Shown here piece after piece: positions 17,539 through 26,919 of a stretch of 64,000 nucleotides of DNA. The stretch is taken from positions 38,734 through 102,733 of the forward strand of contig JANRLY010000019.1 in NCBI GenBank assembly GCA_033762075.1. The letters are read 5' to 3'. The stretch is from VFKI01 sp033762075 (GTDB taxonomy: Bacteria > Pseudomonadota > Gammaproteobacteria > DSM-16500). The first letter of the stretch is position 1; every line of letters begins with the position of its first letter. The notes under the pieces were generated by a model. It worked only from the letters and a program-made list of their open reading frames with translations, had not been told where the DNA came from and ran no database searches. The translations under genes and the position numbers were made by a program.

Positions 17539-18903
17539 TTAGCACCTATCATTTTTTAAACTTTCAGGATGTGTAAATATTTTTATTAATTCAGGATGGT
17601 CTTGCACTAATTTCTCACCCACAGCAATTAAAAAACGTTGTGTTTTTAAATCCAGCAAATTCAAATTGGTATTGACCTTTTGTGCTTCTGGGAAATCCCT
17701 GAGATTGAAACGGACCACTAGCACGCGGCGCGCACCATTTTGACACAGTAAATCACGCCCCACCGTATAAATTTTTGTTTGCAAATTTTCATGACTAGCA
17801 TCAGTCACTGTGGTTAAAATCCTACGCACCAAAGGCACATTCTCAGGAGGCGATAAACTATCACTGAAAGGTGAAACCTCGCCCGTATAAGCATCGACAA
17901 TGATTAAAACTTTTATCGGACTATTATCTTGCAACAATAAACTGAGCGCCGTATAAATCCCAAGGTTATCCGCTAAACCACCATCGTATAATTGCAAATA
18001 ACATTCACCACCGCCTTTGCACGCGGTGCTCACTAAAGTTGTTGGTGTGATAGCCACTGGAACACTCGCGCTCGCTGTTAAACCCACAGCGACAGGTACT
18101 TCACTCGCATAATTTTCATCTTGGATATCGCCACTGACGGCAGTCATCGTTTGATTATGAAAATAATTAATCACTTGATAACGAGCCAACACATCCGGCG
18201 TAAACGGAAATATCGCTGCGTTTTGATAAATCGTTGAATTGGTAACCCATAAAGGTAACTGTGCTTTTCTAGGTTGATCGATAGGAATAAAAATATCACC
18301 TAGTTTTAACCCACCACGCGGTGTCGCTAATAATGTTTTATTAAATTTTTCTTCTAACACTTGCCCACGATCAGCTCCAAAAAACAATAAATCACTGAGA
18401 TCTGCGCGCAAAGGATTGGGCTGAATCATACCTAGAGAATCTTGCGCCAACATGCTTGACACCGATTGATTTAATGAAAAAGCAGCTAAGCTGTTAGGAT
18501 GGCGCAGAGAATAATTGCGCATTTGTGTGATGTAATATCCAACACCAAAACCACCACCCGAGACTGTTGAATAATAATTCACAGCTTGCAATAAATTATG
18601 TCCAGATCCATCTTTGATTTTTTCAAGCCCCAATAAAACACCTATTAAAAGATTGGCCGCCCGATAACCGCCACCTGATGCAGCAACTGCGATAGCCAAA
18701 TTTTTTTGATGTGGGGGCGCATGGTAACGGTCCAACTCAACCATTTGCGGACCCTCTAAATCAGGATTAGACGGTGGGACAGCAGCAGCTTCACGAGTCG
18801 CTAGATTAGCCGAATGCTGTAATTGATTCGTGATTGCTTTACAGGACACCAGTAAAAAACTGAGGCACACTAAACCCAATAAACGGACATGAAACCGAAT
18901 CAT
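17539..18903 (-). CDS. Patatin-like phospholipase, predicted lipoprotein
   Basis: 454 residues. A lipoprotein signal with lipobox LVSC (Cys about residue 21) places it on a membrane surface. The oxyanion-hole motif reads SGGGYRAA. The nucleophile Ser sits in STVSGGGFG, where the canonical GxSxG has Thr at its first Gly. The dyad Asp is in the YDGGLADNLG motif. It probably hydrolyses phospholipids or lysophospholipids. Patatins are common among Legionella effectors, but the lipobox argues for an envelope location here. It lies immediately upstream of pncA. Confidence 0.85.
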   Translation of the reverse strand: MIRFHVRLLGLVCLSFLLVSCKAITNQLQHSANLATREAAAVPPSNPDLEGPQMVELDRYHAPPHQKNLAIAVAASGGGYRAANLLIGVLLGLEKIKDGSGHNLLQAVNYYSTVSGGGFGVGYYITQMRNYSLRHPNSLAAFSLNQSVSSMLAQDSLGMIQPNPLRADLSDLLFFGADRGQVLEEKFNKTLLATPRGGLKLGDIFIPIDQPRKAQLPLWVTNSTIYQNAAIFPFTPDVLARYQVINYFHNQTMTAVSGDIQDENYASEVPVAVGLTASASVPVAITPTTLVSTACKGGGECYLQLYDGGLADNLGIYTALSLLLQDNSPIKVLIIVDAYTGEVSPFSDSLSPPENVPLVRRILTTVTDASHENLQTKIYTVGRDLLCQNGARRVLVVRFNLRDFPEAQKVNTNLNLLDLKTQRFLIAVGEKLVQDHPELIKIFTHPESLKNDRC

Positions 18904-18945
18904 TGCTATTTCCTATCTTAGCCAGAGGCGCTATTATAGCAGGCC

Positions 18946-19734
18946 ATGAATAACGGTCATATTATCTTAAGTCATTTAGGACTCTTAAAAGTCTCTGGAT
19001 CAGACGCTGCAAGATTACTTCAAGGCCAGGTTACCTGCCAAGTTGAAGCAGTCTCGCCTGAGCATGCTCATTTTGCTGCCCTCTGTAATCCGCAAGGCAA
19101 AGTCATTAGTTTTTTTCGGCTATTTTTTTTCCAAAACGCTTATTACCTTCAAATGTCACGCGAAATGGTGGCCATTACAAAACGCGCACTCGAAAAATAC
19201 GCTGTCTTTTACAAAGTCATTTTAGAAGATGCGAGTGACGCATTTTTTCAATATGGATTATACACTTCTGAAACAGCGCTTGAAAAACCTAATCAACAAT
19301 TGACTGAAGATAATTATATCCTCTTACGTGAATGGGGCGAACCCGCACGCTGGATCTTAATCAGTCAAAGCAAAGAAATAGCATCTGAAAAAAATCTTAA
19401 CGCTTGGCGTTGCACAGACATTGCCAATCATATTCCAACAATTTATCCAGACACTTCAGAAAAATTTTTCAGTCACGAATTAAACTTAACAGCACTCGAT
19501 GCAATTAGTTTTAAAAAAGGTTGTTACACGGGACAAGAAATTATTGCGCGCATGTATTACAAAGGAAAACCGAAAACCTACTTGACACACATCACCCTTG
19601 AAAAAAACTCTTCTCTCAAGCGCGGCCAAGACTTCACAGACAATTTAAATCATACAGCCACATTAGTGGATTATAACGAGACGCAAAAGAATCAGTGCGC
19701 TGCTTTAGTGATTATGCCCTTAAGGAACCCTTAA
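18946..19734 (+). CDS. ygfZ: Folate-binding protein YgfZ (Fe-S enzyme maintenance)
   Basis: 262 residues. It is a GcvT-like tetrahydrofolate-binding protein that helps keep certain Fe-S enzymes such as MiaB active. The diagnostic motif KGCYTGQE is at residues 192-199 give or take one. It is shorter than E. coli YgfZ (326), mostly at the C-terminus. It is divergent from the patatin gene. Confidence 0.9.
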   Translation: MNNGHIILSHLGLLKVSGSDAARLLQGQVTCQVEAVSPEHAHFAALCNPQGKVISFFRLFFFQNAYYLQMSREMVAITKRALEKYAVFYKVILEDASDAFFQYGLYTSETALEKPNQQLTEDNYILLREWGEPARWILISQSKEIASEKNLNAWRCTDIANHIPTIYPDTSEKFFSHELNLTALDAISFKKGCYTGQEIIARMYYKGKPKTYLTHITLEKNSSLKRGQDFTDNLNHTATLVDYNETQKNQCAALVIMPLRNP

Positions 19735-19748
19735 GCTAAAATCTGAGA

Positions 19749-19763
19749 TCATAATGATTATGG
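19749..19763 (+). promoter_or_regulatory. Fur-box-like palindrome
   Basis: tcATAATgATTATgg matches 11 of 14 informative positions of the 7-1-7 Fur consensus tGATAATnATTATCa. It lies 24 bases before the ATG of the repeat protein at 19788. Iron regulation of that gene is inferred. Confidence 0.4.
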
Positions 19764-19787
19764 ATTAGGTTTCATGGAGGAAACATA

Positions 19788-21185
19788 ATGCATAATCGCT
19801 ATGACTTCAAAGCTAAACAACTTGAGCCTGGTCAAAATGATGATTTCGACGCTGTCTATCAAGCTGCAAAAAAGTGTGACGTTAAGGCACTGCGCGCATT
19901 ACAACCTCACGTTTGTATTAACATGCGTAATGCTGCTTGTCATTCTCCTGCGAGCCAATTAGCCTATGAAGGTCATCTTGCAGCAGCCGAATTACTCAGA
20001 ACAGAATTTGGCGCAATCACTTCGAATATTGCTTTTGGCGCTGCACTTGGTGGACAGCTCGATTATGCAGAATACTTGCGCATACATCATGGCGCCTCTT
20101 TACGCAGCCTTATAGAAGGAGCTGCGGCCGCAAAAAATCGTGATTATTTAACAGCATTATTAGAGCATTTAACAGACGAGCAAGAGCTCTATTCATACGA
20201 GCCACCCCATGTATGGAATATTGCTGAGGGTGCTGCGTATGGAGGCGATCCCGTAACGGCAGAATATTATCGCGAAATATTCGATATTTCACCCACTCAA
20301 CTCGCACGCAAAGCAATATCAGGCGGGCAATTTGAATATGCAGAATTTTTACGCACGCAGTTGGGCGCCTCAGCTTCAGTCATCGCACTTGATGCTTCGT
20401 CCGCAGCCTATTTGAATTACGTTGACTATCTCAGAATACAAGATGATACCGTTTCAAATGCAAACATCGCATCAGGTGCAGCATTTACAAATCAACGTCG
20501 TCGCGCCGAATCAATACGCACCACCATGAACCAAGATCACTGGTGGATTGGATTTAATGCTGCAAAAGGAGGACAACGTCGTTATGCAGAATTCTTGCGC
20601 GAGTCGGGCGTCATTGTCGATGCAATCGCGCAAGGCGCAGCAGCAGGCGAACAGCTGGATTATGTTGAATACCTATTCACTGAGCATAGTGCTTCCATAG
20701 CCTTCATCGGACTTGAAACGAACAAGAGTCGATTTTTTACTAACGAAGATTCCACGTTGCGTACATTGATTTTTCTGAAAAACAACGCATTTCGCGAAGC
20801 GATCACTCGAAGAGTTTACACCCCGCATTATTTTAAATATAGCATCAACTGCATTGAGCGCCGTGCCACCCATGTAAATACTTTAATCGACGAGCAACGC
20901 TTCAATCACACACAAGCGCTCGCCTGGACAGAGCCTGAATTACAATGTTGGTTTTTACAAGGCGTCCAATTAGTCAGTCAAAAAAAACTCTCCTATGATA
21001 CATTTCTCATGATAGGTTCTTTCCTTTCACCACTTCGCGGCATGACAGGCAGAGAAAGTAAAGATTTGCAAAAGAAAATGTTTAATCATTTGCGCCCCAA
21101 CTTTTTTATACGCGAACAAAATAAAAAAAGACGGAAAAGAAAAGTGGCACAAGAAGGGATTGTCATGAAAAAAATGAAAACATAA
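19788..21185 (+). CDS. Ankyrin-like repeat protein with NLS-like basic tail
   Basis: 465 residues. Residues about 20-320 consist of about eight units of 33-35 residues with the pattern GAAxGGQLDYAEYLRxxxGAS, which is ankyrin-like but not canonical. Examples include FGAALGGQLDYAEYLR and RKAISGGQFEYAEFLR. A non-repeat region follows, then a Lys/Arg-rich end containing KKRRKRK, which fits a monopartite nuclear localisation signal. There is no signal peptide. The SD ggagga is strong. Repeat proteins of this kind in Legionellales are often type IV effectors; that is a family-level inference. A Fur-like site lies just upstream. Confidence 0.8.
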   Translation: MHNRYDFKAKQLEPGQNDDFDAVYQAAKKCDVKALRALQPHVCINMRNAACHSPASQLAYEGHLAAAELLRTEFGAITSNIAFGAALGGQLDYAEYLRIHHGASLRSLIEGAAAAKNRDYLTALLEHLTDEQELYSYEPPHVWNIAEGAAYGGDPVTAEYYREIFDISPTQLARKAISGGQFEYAEFLRTQLGASASVIALDASSAAYLNYVDYLRIQDDTVSNANIASGAAFTNQRRRAESIRTTMNQDHWWIGFNAAKGGQRRYAEFLRESGVIVDAIAQGAAAGEQLDYVEYLFTEHSASIAFIGLETNKSRFFTNEDSTLRTLIFLKNNAFREAITRRVYTPHYFKYSINCIERRATHVNTLIDEQRFNHTQALAWTEPELQCWFLQGVQLVSQKKLSYDTFLMIGSFLSPLRGMTGRESKDLQKKMFNHLRPNFFIREQNKKRRKRKVAQEGIVMKKMKT

Positions 21186-21227
21186 CTACACTGGAGAGAG
21201 CCTAGCCTCACTGTCTTCGCGAGGCTA

Positions 21228-21256
21228 CGAAGTCCCGCACTTGATGCGGGACTTCG
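21228..21256. repeat. Perfect 12-bp stem palindrome, CCCGCG family (21.2 kb)
   Basis: cgaagtcccgca and tgcgggacttcg form a perfect stem with a 5-nt loop, between convergent genes (repeat protein and bamD). It may serve as a bidirectional transcript end, though without a clear T-tract. Confidence 0.75.
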
Positions 21257-21300
21257 CGGTCTTGCAATGACGAAACCAGGTATTGCGTGTTGATTTTTTC

Positions 21301-22062
21301 TTATAATCGTTTTGCAACAGCAGGATAATTATATTTTAAAATACGCATTGTACTGTCAGCACTTTGCGTTAAATGCATAGCACGATACGACTTCACCATT
21401 AAGACTAATGCATCTGGTACAACAGGTGCCCCTTGATAACCCTGCACCACTTCATTCGCGCGATTCGCAGCAGCAACATAAGCGCCACGTTTATAATAAA
21501 ATTCAGCTACGCCGTAAATATGTTTAGCCATCAAATTACGCAAGTGAATCATATATTGTCGCGCTGCCGCAGCATACCGACTCTTTGGAAACTGCTGCGC
21601 AATGGCTGCAAAATCACTCCATGATTTTTTAATTTGCTCAAGATCACGGGTGGAAAGATCAATTGCGAATAAACGCTCATACACCCCTAAATTTTGATAA
21701 TAGTTAGCAACACCGCGCAAGTAATAGGCATAATCTGTATACCGACTGACAGGATGCAATTGAATAAAACGATCTGCGGCCGATTCAGCAGAGGGATAAT
21801 CTTCACTCATGTAATACGCATAAATAATATGTAATTGCGCAAGCTCAGAATTTTTATCGTAAGGATATTGGACTTCTAGGGCTTCAAAACGTTTAATACA
21901 TTCCCGATAATTCCCTTTGCGCAGGGCAATTTCGCCTTGATGAAAAATATGCTCTGCTGTTTCACCTTTAAAAGTATCTGCTGGATCCGTGGTGGTTGAA
22001 CACCCTGAGAGCAGCGCTATGCTTGCCAAACAGACCATGGCCCATTGTTTGAGTAACTTCAT
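21301..22062 (-). CDS. bamD: Outer membrane assembly lipoprotein BamD
   Basis: 253 residues from ATG 22062; the open frame extends 18 codons further, but the signal peptide starts here. The lipoprotein signal MKLLKQW...LLSGC has a clear lipobox. TPR-type repeats follow, with AEHIFHQGEIALRKGNY and AQLHIIYAYYMSEDYPSA typical of BamD. It works with BamA to insert outer-membrane beta-barrels, such as the porins encoded at 53-56 kb. It is divergent from rluD, with 61 bases between starts. Confidence 0.93.
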   Translation of the reverse strand: MKLLKQWAMVCLASIALLSGCSTTTDPADTFKGETAEHIFHQGEIALRKGNYRECIKRFEALEVQYPYDKNSELAQLHIIYAYYMSEDYPSAESAADRFIQLHPVSRYTDYAYYLRGVANYYQNLGVYERLFAIDLSTRDLEQIKKSWSDFAAIAQQFPKSRYAAAARQYMIHLRNLMAKHIYGVAEFYYKRGAYVAAANRANEVVQGYQGAPVVPDALVLMVKSYRAMHLTQSADSTMRILKYNYPAVAKRL

Positions 22063-22123
22063 CTTATACCCCACTTTACTTTTGAGCGTGCATTGTAAAG
22101 CAAAATTTGGCATCATTCACCCC

Positions 22124-23074
22124 ATGATGACATCTACCATACAATTAGAACTGACGCTTTCTACCGAATACGCCGGCCTCCGCCTGGATCAAGCCTTAGC
22201 AAAAGCCTTACCAGACTACTCACGGACTGAAATTAAATCTTGGATTGATCAACGCGCGCTCAAAGTAAATGATCAATTTTGGCGCGCCAGTGATCGCGTT
22301 CATGGCGGCGAGCATATCTTGATTCAAGCAAATAAAAAACAGCAGCCCGCTTGGGAAGCAGAAAATATAGCCCTCGATATCATCTTCGAAGATGATGCTC
22401 TTTTAGTGATTAATAAACCTGCCGGCATGGTAGTCCACCCTGCCGCGGGCAATCCGAATAAAACCCTACTCAATGCCATTTTGCATCATGCACCAGCGCT
22501 ACAGGATTTACCACGTGCAGGCATTGTGCATCGACTAGATCGCGATACCACAGGATTATTAGTGATTGCTAAAACAGAGGCCGCGCTTAAATCGCTCAGC
22601 AAACAAATGCGGAAGCGCAGTATTTCACGCATATATCAAGCCATTGTGAATGGCACCCTCATCAGCGGCGGCACGATCGATGCCCCCATTGATAGACATC
22701 ACATTCAACGTAAAAAAATGGCAGTCATTGAGGAAGGTCGACCTGCTATCACGCACTATCGTATCCTCGAAAAATATCCGCATCACACTCGTATTCGCGT
22801 ACAACTCGAAACAGGGCGCACACATCAAATTCGAGTGCATATGGCGCACATACATCATCCACTACTGGGAGACCCCGTATATGGTGGACGATTACAATTG
22901 CCAAAAGGCGCCTCAGATGAACTCATCGCTATGTTGCGTGGATTTAAAAGGCAGGCCTTACATGCTGCAGAATTGGGATTAATCCATCCCACAACGGAAA
23001 CATACATACAATGGGAGGCGCCTCTCCCGGATGATATGCTTGAATTAATACGCGTACTCAAGGCTTCGAAATGA
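22124..23074 (+). CDS. rluD: 23S rRNA pseudouridine synthase RluD
   Basis: 316 residues from ATG 22124; a longer frame upstream would run into bamD and is not used. It converts U1911, U1915 and U1917 of 23S rRNA to pseudouridine. The N-terminal S4 domain (LRLDQALAKALPDYSR) is followed by the catalytic domain with HRLDRDTTG, where D139 is the nucleophile. Its stop overlaps the pgeF start by 4 bases. The bamD/rluD/pgeF neighbourhood is conserved in gammaproteobacteria. Confidence 0.95.
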   Translation: MMTSTIQLELTLSTEYAGLRLDQALAKALPDYSRTEIKSWIDQRALKVNDQFWRASDRVHGGEHILIQANKKQQPAWEAENIALDIIFEDDALLVINKPAGMVVHPAAGNPNKTLLNAILHHAPALQDLPRAGIVHRLDRDTTGLLVIAKTEAALKSLSKQMRKRSISRIYQAIVNGTLISGGTIDAPIDRHHIQRKKMAVIEEGRPAITHYRILEKYPHHTRIRVQLETGRTHQIRVHMAHIHHPLLGDPVYGGRLQLPKGASDELIAMLRGFKRQALHAAELGLIHPTTETYIQWEAPLPDDMLELIRVLKASK

Positions 23075-23742
23075 AAACCATTCAACCCCATTGGCCAGCC
23101 CCACAACGCGTACATGCTTACACCACAACCCGTTTGATGGGTAATTTAGCGATACAACAGAATCGAGATGAACTGAAAGAAAAATTACAACTGCCGAATG
23201 AACCACTTTGGTTAATGCAAACACACAGTGCGATCGTTTTAAACGAACAAGAAACATTAAACAATCGCAATGCAGATGCTCTGTACACTAATAAAACGCA
23301 ACAAGTCTGCGTGATTTTAACAGCAGATTGTTTACCTATATTATTATGTGATCAAGCGGCTCAAGAAATTGCCGCCGTACATGCGGGTTGGCGCGGATTA
23401 GTCAATGGCATCATTGAAAATACTTTACAAAAATTCACAGCACCCTCTGAGACACTTCTCGCCTGGATTGGACCGCATATCAGCGCAACACAATATGAAA
23501 TTGGCGCTGATGTGCGTAATATTTTGCTTGAAAAAGCAATACAAATTGATGATGCTATCCAACCGCATCGTGATCGTTGGCTAGCTAATTTAAGTCTCAT
23601 TGCAAGTCGCATTTTGCAACAACAGGGAATAAAGAGCGTATACATCAGCGATTATTGTACTTTTCAAGATAAAAACTTTTTCTCCTATCGACGTGATGGT
23701 GAAAAAGCAGGAAGACAAGCAAGTTTAATTTGGTTAGCGTAA
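23071..23742 (+). CDS. pgeF: Peptidoglycan editing factor PgeF (YfiH, laccase-like fold)
   Basis: 223 residues. The family is known from E. coli to remove wrongly incorporated amino acids from peptidoglycan precursors, and also shows purine nucleoside phosphorylase activity in vitro. The metal and catalytic set is intact: H52 in MQTHSA, C87 in TADCLPILL and H104 in VHAGWRGL. It is translationally coupled to rluD through ATGA. Confidence 0.93.
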   Translation: MKTIQPHWPAPQRVHAYTTTRLMGNLAIQQNRDELKEKLQLPNEPLWLMQTHSAIVLNEQETLNNRNADALYTNKTQQVCVILTADCLPILLCDQAAQEIAAVHAGWRGLVNGIIENTLQKFTAPSETLLAWIGPHISATQYEIGADVRNILLEKAIQIDDAIQPHRDRWLANLSLIASRILQQQGIKSVYISDYCTFQDKNFFSYRRDGEKAGRQASLIWLA

Positions 23743-23766
23743 AATTACAGCAACGAGGATCTTCAT

Positions 23767-24078
23767 ATGTCCAGCACTCGAACCATGCTCCAAACCTTTA
23801 TCTTAGAATGTAACTCCAATTTATACTATGCAAAAAAAGAAAGCGCTGGCATACAAGATCCAGCCATCGAGTATAAATTAGATTGCGCAGCTGCCGAACT
23901 CAACTTAAAGAAAGAGCTCGAAAAAAATTATTCGGGTTTAACCCGAGCCACTTGCCTCATCGAACTACTCGAGAAAGAGATCGAGAATGGACTTGATGAA
24001 GTTTATGCTTTTAACAGGCAAAATATGCCGGACAGTTTGTCACCCAAGACACGCACATTTCTTCCGGGAATAAGCTAG
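23767..24078 (+). CDS. Small hypothetical protein
   Basis: 103 residues, mostly predicted helix with a charged middle part (ELNLKKELEKNY, LLEKEIENGLDEVY). There is no signal peptide or membrane segment. SD acgagg precedes ATG 23767. It ends 4 bases into the convergent cysS gene. No family is recognised. Confidence 0.6.
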   Translation: MSSTRTMLQTFILECNSNLYYAKKESAGIQDPAIEYKLDCAAAELNLKKELEKNYSGLTRATCLIELLEKEIENGLDEVYAFNRQNMPDSLSPKTRTFLPGIS

Positions 24079-25460
24079 CCGCCACGCTTCCATCGTGTGC
24101 CGCCTTCGCCATCTTCTAAGACAATATTTTCTTCGATCAGTTGATTGCGAATGCGATCAGCGAGCGCCCAGTCTTTATTGGCACGAGCAGCATCGCGCGC
24201 AGCAATCAATGCTTCGATACGTTCTGCCTCATCCGAAACCACCTGCCCTTGCAGAAATTGCTCTACGTCTTGCTGCAGAAAACCTAACACACCGGCTAAA
24301 TGGCGCAATAATGCAACAGACTGCAGCGCCTCTTCCGAGTTGGTTTCGCGCGTTTTTTGAATATAATGTGCTAAATCAAATAATACAGAACATGCAATCG
24401 GTGTATTAAAATCATCATCCATCGCAACAATAAAACGTTTCGCAAAATCATTTTCAAGTGATGGTTTGATATTGTCGTGCGGAAAATCTCGGCAAGCATT
24501 GTATAAACGTTCCAAGGACTGACGTGAGCGCACTAAAGCTTCTTCTGAATAACTCAAGGGACTGCGATAGTGACTTGAAAGAAAGAAGAAACGCAACACT
24601 TCAGCAGAATGATTTTTTAAAACATCTCTCAACGTAAAAAAATTGCCGAGTGATTTCGACATTTTTTCTTGGTCCATTTGCAAATAACCTGCGTGCAGCC
24701 AATATTTGACAAAAGGCTGTTGAGTCACACCTTCAGATTGTGCAATTTCATTTTCATGATGCGGAAAAATGAGATCACGACCTCCGCCGTGTAAATCAAA
24801 TGATTCTCCCAATAATTTCATTGACATCGCAGAGCACTCAATGTGCCAACCTGGACGACCTTTGCCCCATGGAGAATCCCAACTCGGTTCATCGGGTTTA
24901 GCCATTTTCCATAAAACAAAATCTAATGGATCACGCTTAACCTCTGACACTTCAACGCGCGCACCACTTTCTAATTCATCAATGTTACGATGCGATAAGC
25001 AACCATATGATTCAAATTGTCGTACTTCATAATACACATCGCCATTTTCTGCGATATATGCTTTTTTTGCTGCAATCAATTGTTCGATTAATGCAACAAT
25101 TTCAGAGACAAATTCCGTTGCACGCGGCTCATGAGTAGGCGAAAGCAATCCTAATGCTTTCATGTCATCACGAAATGCTTGCGTAAAGCGCTCAGTCACA
25201 ACAGAGAAAGATTCATTATTTACAAGCGCACGCTTAATGATTTTATCATCGATATCAGTAATATTTCTGACGTAATTCACTTCATATCCGCTGAATTTTA
25301 AATAGCGGACTATCGTATCAAACGCAGTAAAACTTCGCGCATTACCCATATGGATAAAATCATATACCGTTGGGCCGCACACATACATGCTCACTTTATT
25401 TTTATTGTGAGGTTTAAATAAATCTTTTTGTCTCGTCAAACTATTATAAACGTGCAACAT
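24075..25460 (-). CDS. cysS: Cysteinyl-tRNA synthetase
   Basis: 461 residues, standard length. It charges tRNA-Cys. The class I signatures are FIHMGNAR (HIGH variant) and KMSKSLGN. A zinc site is formed by the Cys of YVCGPTV with HIECSAMS and the later His residues. The C-terminal anticodon domain ends in DGEGGTRWKRG. One base separates it from the gltX stop upstream, so the two synthetase genes form an operon. Confidence 0.97.
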   Translation of the reverse strand: MLHVYNSLTRQKDLFKPHNKNKVSMYVCGPTVYDFIHMGNARSFTAFDTIVRYLKFSGYEVNYVRNITDIDDKIIKRALVNNESFSVVTERFTQAFRDDMKALGLLSPTHEPRATEFVSEIVALIEQLIAAKKAYIAENGDVYYEVRQFESYGCLSHRNIDELESGARVEVSEVKRDPLDFVLWKMAKPDEPSWDSPWGKGRPGWHIECSAMSMKLLGESFDLHGGGRDLIFPHHENEIAQSEGVTQQPFVKYWLHAGYLQMDQEKMSKSLGNFFTLRDVLKNHSAEVLRFFFLSSHYRSPLSYSEEALVRSRQSLERLYNACRDFPHDNIKPSLENDFAKRFIVAMDDDFNTPIACSVLFDLAHYIQKTRETNSEEALQSVALLRHLAGVLGFLQQDVEQFLQGQVVSDEAERIEALIAARDAARANKDWALADRIRNQLIEENIVLEDGEGGTRWKRGG

Positions 25461-25461
25461 G

Positions 25462-26868
25462 CTATTTCACCAATTCAATGATTTTCTCTAATCTTTTTTG
25501 CATACGCTTCAATCCCATGAGCTCAGCAAGATGTGCTAACTCAGGACCATCCTCTCGGCACGTTAATGCAAGACGCACAGGTGCGTATAATGATTTTCCT
25601 GACACTTGAAATTGTTTACCCATATCAGTACAAGCTAATTTTAAATCGCCTTGTCGCGCCGCTAAATGCTCGCTCAACGCCGCGAAAAAATCTGCTTTTG
25701 TATTTTTCAATACAGCTAGTTGAGCATCACTAAAATGAACTTCATCTTTCCAAAAAATAGCCGCCCATTCTGCAGCTTCTTTTGGAAACACTACATTATG
25801 TTGCATCACTTTCAAAAATAATTCACTTTCTTTTTCCGTGCTGTCTGCAAAAATGGCTTCACCCATCCAATTTCTAAGTGCTGATAAATTCATTTGTAGC
25901 ACAGACAATTTTTGCCAATGATGTAATTGATGCACATCAAAATGTGCAGGCGCACGCCCTAATCTATCTGTGTTAAATTCTACTGCCAACAAAGAGATAT
26001 CCATCAGTTGATTAGAGTCATACGTATGACCTAAACGCGCCAAATAATTCACTAAAGCAATCGGCAAATAACCTTGTTTACGCAAATCATGCAAACTAAA
26101 ACTCCCATGACGCTTTGAGAGCGGAGAGCCATCTTCACCTAAAATTAAAGGTAAATGACCGTAACTCGGTGTACGTAAATCTAAGGCTTGCAAAATAAAC
26201 AATTGGCGCGGTGTATTCGTGAGATGATCTTCACCACGCAACACATGCGTAATTCCCATTAATGAATCATCAATTGCATTACAAAAGAAAAAGGATGCAC
26301 TCCCATCCGCACGACGAATAATAAAATCGCCCATATCATTACTGGAAAATGTTTGCGGTCCTTTCACTATGTCTTCAAAAATAATTTGCTCATTCGAAGG
26401 CAAACGAAATCGCCATGCGGATTTTAATCCCTTTGCTTGACGCTTTGCTAATTCTTCTGCTGTTAAATCACGACACGTCCCAGGATAATGTGGTGGCTCG
26501 CCACGCGACAATTGTAATTTACGATTCAGTGCTAATTCAGAATCTGTGCAAAAACATGGATAAATTAAGCCTTTTTTCTCAAGCAAATCATAATAACGCA
26601 CATAAATATCATGCCGGCTTGACTGACGATAAGGACCATGCGGACCTTCAACACCAGGCCCTTCTTGCCAACGAAGTCCGAACCATTGTAAATCGAATTG
26701 TAATCCCTCTGAAAAATCTTCTGCGGAGCGTGCATGATCAGTATCTTCAATGCGTAAAACAAATGCGCCTTCGTGTTTGATAGCAAACAAAGCACTAAAC
26801 AATGCAGTACGTGCATTGCCACAGTGAAGAAATCCTGTCGGACTGGGTGCAAAACGTGTGCGAATCAT
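25462..26868 (-). CDS. gltX: Glutamyl-tRNA synthetase
   Basis: 468 residues, standard length. It charges tRNA-Glu. FAPSPTGFLHCGNART carries the HIGH variant (HCGN) and SPLSKRHG the KMSKS equivalent. The zinc-binding-like YPCFCTDSE segment is present. It is cotranscribed with cysS. It is separated from pdxJ by a palindromic repeat. Confidence 0.97.
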   Translation of the reverse strand: MIRTRFAPSPTGFLHCGNARTALFSALFAIKHEGAFVLRIEDTDHARSAEDFSEGLQFDLQWFGLRWQEGPGVEGPHGPYRQSSRHDIYVRYYDLLEKKGLIYPCFCTDSELALNRKLQLSRGEPPHYPGTCRDLTAEELAKRQAKGLKSAWRFRLPSNEQIIFEDIVKGPQTFSSNDMGDFIIRRADGSASFFFCNAIDDSLMGITHVLRGEDHLTNTPRQLFILQALDLRTPSYGHLPLILGEDGSPLSKRHGSFSLHDLRKQGYLPIALVNYLARLGHTYDSNQLMDISLLAVEFNTDRLGRAPAHFDVHQLHHWQKLSVLQMNLSALRNWMGEAIFADSTEKESELFLKVMQHNVVFPKEAAEWAAIFWKDEVHFSDAQLAVLKNTKADFFAALSEHLAARQGDLKLACTDMGKQFQVSGKSLYAPVRLALTCREDGPELAHLAELMGLKRMQKRLEKIIELVK

Positions 26869-26885
26869 CTATATACCTCGTTCTT

Positions 26886-26914
26886 GTCGCCCCGCGACTT
26901 GTCCGCGGGACGAT
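26886..26914. repeat. Intergenic palindrome, CCCGCG family (pdxJ-gltX)
   Basis: gtcgccccgcgact / gtccgcgggacgat imperfect hairpin between the pdxJ stop and the gltX start. Same family as the other CCCGCG palindromes. Confidence 0.6.
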
Positions 26915-26919
26915 GGGTT

